DNA of 64,000 nucleotides from Nitrospirota bacterium (lineage in GTDB: Bacteria; Nitrospirota; Thermodesulfovibrionia; Thermodesulfovibrionales; UBA6898). This document shows positions 63,365-64,000 of the stretch, one piece after another. The stretch is from NCBI GenBank assembly GCA_021811105.1, contig JAJZPM010000006.1:1-64000 (forward strand), in the 5' to 3' direction. The position numbers were made by a program, and so were the translations under genes. The notes below the pieces were generated by a model, which was given only the letters and a program-made list of their open reading frames with translations, was not told the origin of the DNA and made no database searches. The stretch's first letter is position 1; every line of letters begins with the position of its first letter.

Positions 63365-64000
63365 AGAGATGTCCCAGGATTATGGCGTTGTTCCAAAAAA
63401 GGATAGACGGCGATGACGCGCTTCTCAGGCTGGCCAGTCTCCGCTTCAGGGAGGCCCGTCTCGGCGCGGAGTATTACGCCGAATCCCCCGACGAACTCGA
63501 GTGGCTTCTCGGCTTCAGGCCCTTTCATGATGCCCCCGTTGCCGTCCACCTGCACCGGGATCTCAATATCAGCGAGGAATGGGGCAGACGGCTTATCTTC
63601 GATTTTGCCGGCCGCTTCAAGGGAAGGATTTACGGCATTGTCGTCCACGACCGGCCTGAGACTGCGTCGCGGTTCGATGAGTATCTTGCAGCGGTGAGGG
63701 ATACCGCCTCCCGCCTGGGGCAGATCGAAGGGTGTCCCGGTCTTTTTATCGAATATGCCGCAGGGATCGATCCCGAGATTTTTGTCCTCCTTTTCAGGTC
63801 GGTCGCCGACCTCGACAAAGTGAGTGCGTGCGTCGACATCGGGCATATAGGCATCCGGCAGGCGAGGGTCCTTTTTTCGAAGAAATACCCTGATAAGGAC
63901 ATCTGCAGCCTGAGGCCTGACAGTCCCGAACTTCCCTCCCTGATTGGAGACGTCGAAGGCGTCGTCCGCTCGGGACGGGAGAAAGTGCTTCAGGTTATAA
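63352..64000 (+). CDS. Sugar-isomerase-like protein, partial (runs off the window)
   Basis: A frame open from ATG 63352 (AGGGAGGAAGG ribosome site) to the window end, 216 codons so far, overlapping the end of the fusion gene by 13 bases. Segments GLFIEYAAGIDPEIF, KVSACVDIGHIGIRQARVLF and early AVHLHRDLNI resemble the E and D-x-G-H metal strands of the xylose-isomerase-like barrel. It seems to be a stand-alone relative of the barrel fused to the dikinase upstream. The 3' end is not in the window. Confidence 0.75.
   Translation, partial: MSDIERCPRIMALFQKRIDGDDALLRLASLRFREARLGAEYYAESPDELEWLLGFRPFHDAPVAVHLHRDLNISEEWGRRLIFDFAGRFKGRIYGIVVHDRPETASRFDEYLAAVRDTASRLGQIEGCPGLFIEYAAGIDPEIFVLLFRSVADLDKVSACVDIGHIGIRQARVLFSKKYPDKDICSLRPDSPELPSLIGDVEGVVRSGREKVLQVI

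Overview
The window is a chromosomal segment of a Gram-negative bacterium: outer-membrane efflux proteins, lipoproteins, an RND multidrug pump and a CusCBA-type pump are all present. The order pgpA-pncC-thpR-recA-pilT-recX-alaS, the ubiB-phasin pair, the DUF5752-treT-treZ-treY operon and DUF438/hemerythrin proteins fit Nitrospirota (or a deltaproteobacterial relative). That placement is inference from gene content; there is no rRNA or tRNA gene to settle it. Core genes are GC-rich; 1.4-2.6 kb is visibly AT-rich.

Layout. 0.1-4.6 kb: zinc-ribbon response regulator, hicBA toxin-antitoxin, an AT-rich orphan with a proteasome-like N-terminus, ubiB and a phasin. 4.7-10.1 kb: a defence-island graveyard with a dihydrofolate-reductase fragment joined to an internally deleted hsdR, a Phd/RelE-type pair, a short second hsdR tail, a damaged hsdS, a frameshifted TIR-like fragment, an ORF6N protein and an unknown secreted protein. 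10.6-17.4 kb: housekeeping operon from pgpA to alaS. 17.6-24.5 kb: two membrane proteins followed by a complete RND efflux set. 24.5-26.1 kb: a MITE-like repeat on each side of rlpA, then a large palindromic element. 26.1-28.0 kb: hslVU. 28.3-29.5 kb: chromate transporter.

29.6-36.3 kb is a riboswitch-rich ion-stress cluster on the minus strand. A fluoride riboswitch precedes crcB-DUF190-HIT, a yybP-ykoY (manganese) riboswitch precedes a P-type ATPase, and a second fluoride riboswitch with an extra hairpin precedes a dynamin-like GTPase. Each aptamer runs into its own intrinsic terminator. 36.4-43.2 kb: a tightly overlapping trehalose operon. 43.4-45.6 kb: xerC and trmFO. 45.8-52.5 kb: a copper/silver-type CusCBA operon led by a Met-rich periplasmic protein.

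52.8-56.7 kb: a DUF438/hemerythrin/PAS protein behind an FNR-like box, small proteins, a glycerophosphodiesterase, two gene fragments and a strongly expressed-looking Pro/Ala/Lys/Glu lipoprotein. 56.8-64 kb holds the most striking system: a bacterial homologue of plant alpha-glucan, water dikinase, directly followed by a sugar-isomerase-like TIM barrel fused to a second dikinase, then a third, barrel-like gene cut by the window end. With the trehalose operon, which consumes alpha-1,4-glucan ends, this points to elaborate alpha-glucan metabolism that may include phosphorylation of the polymer.
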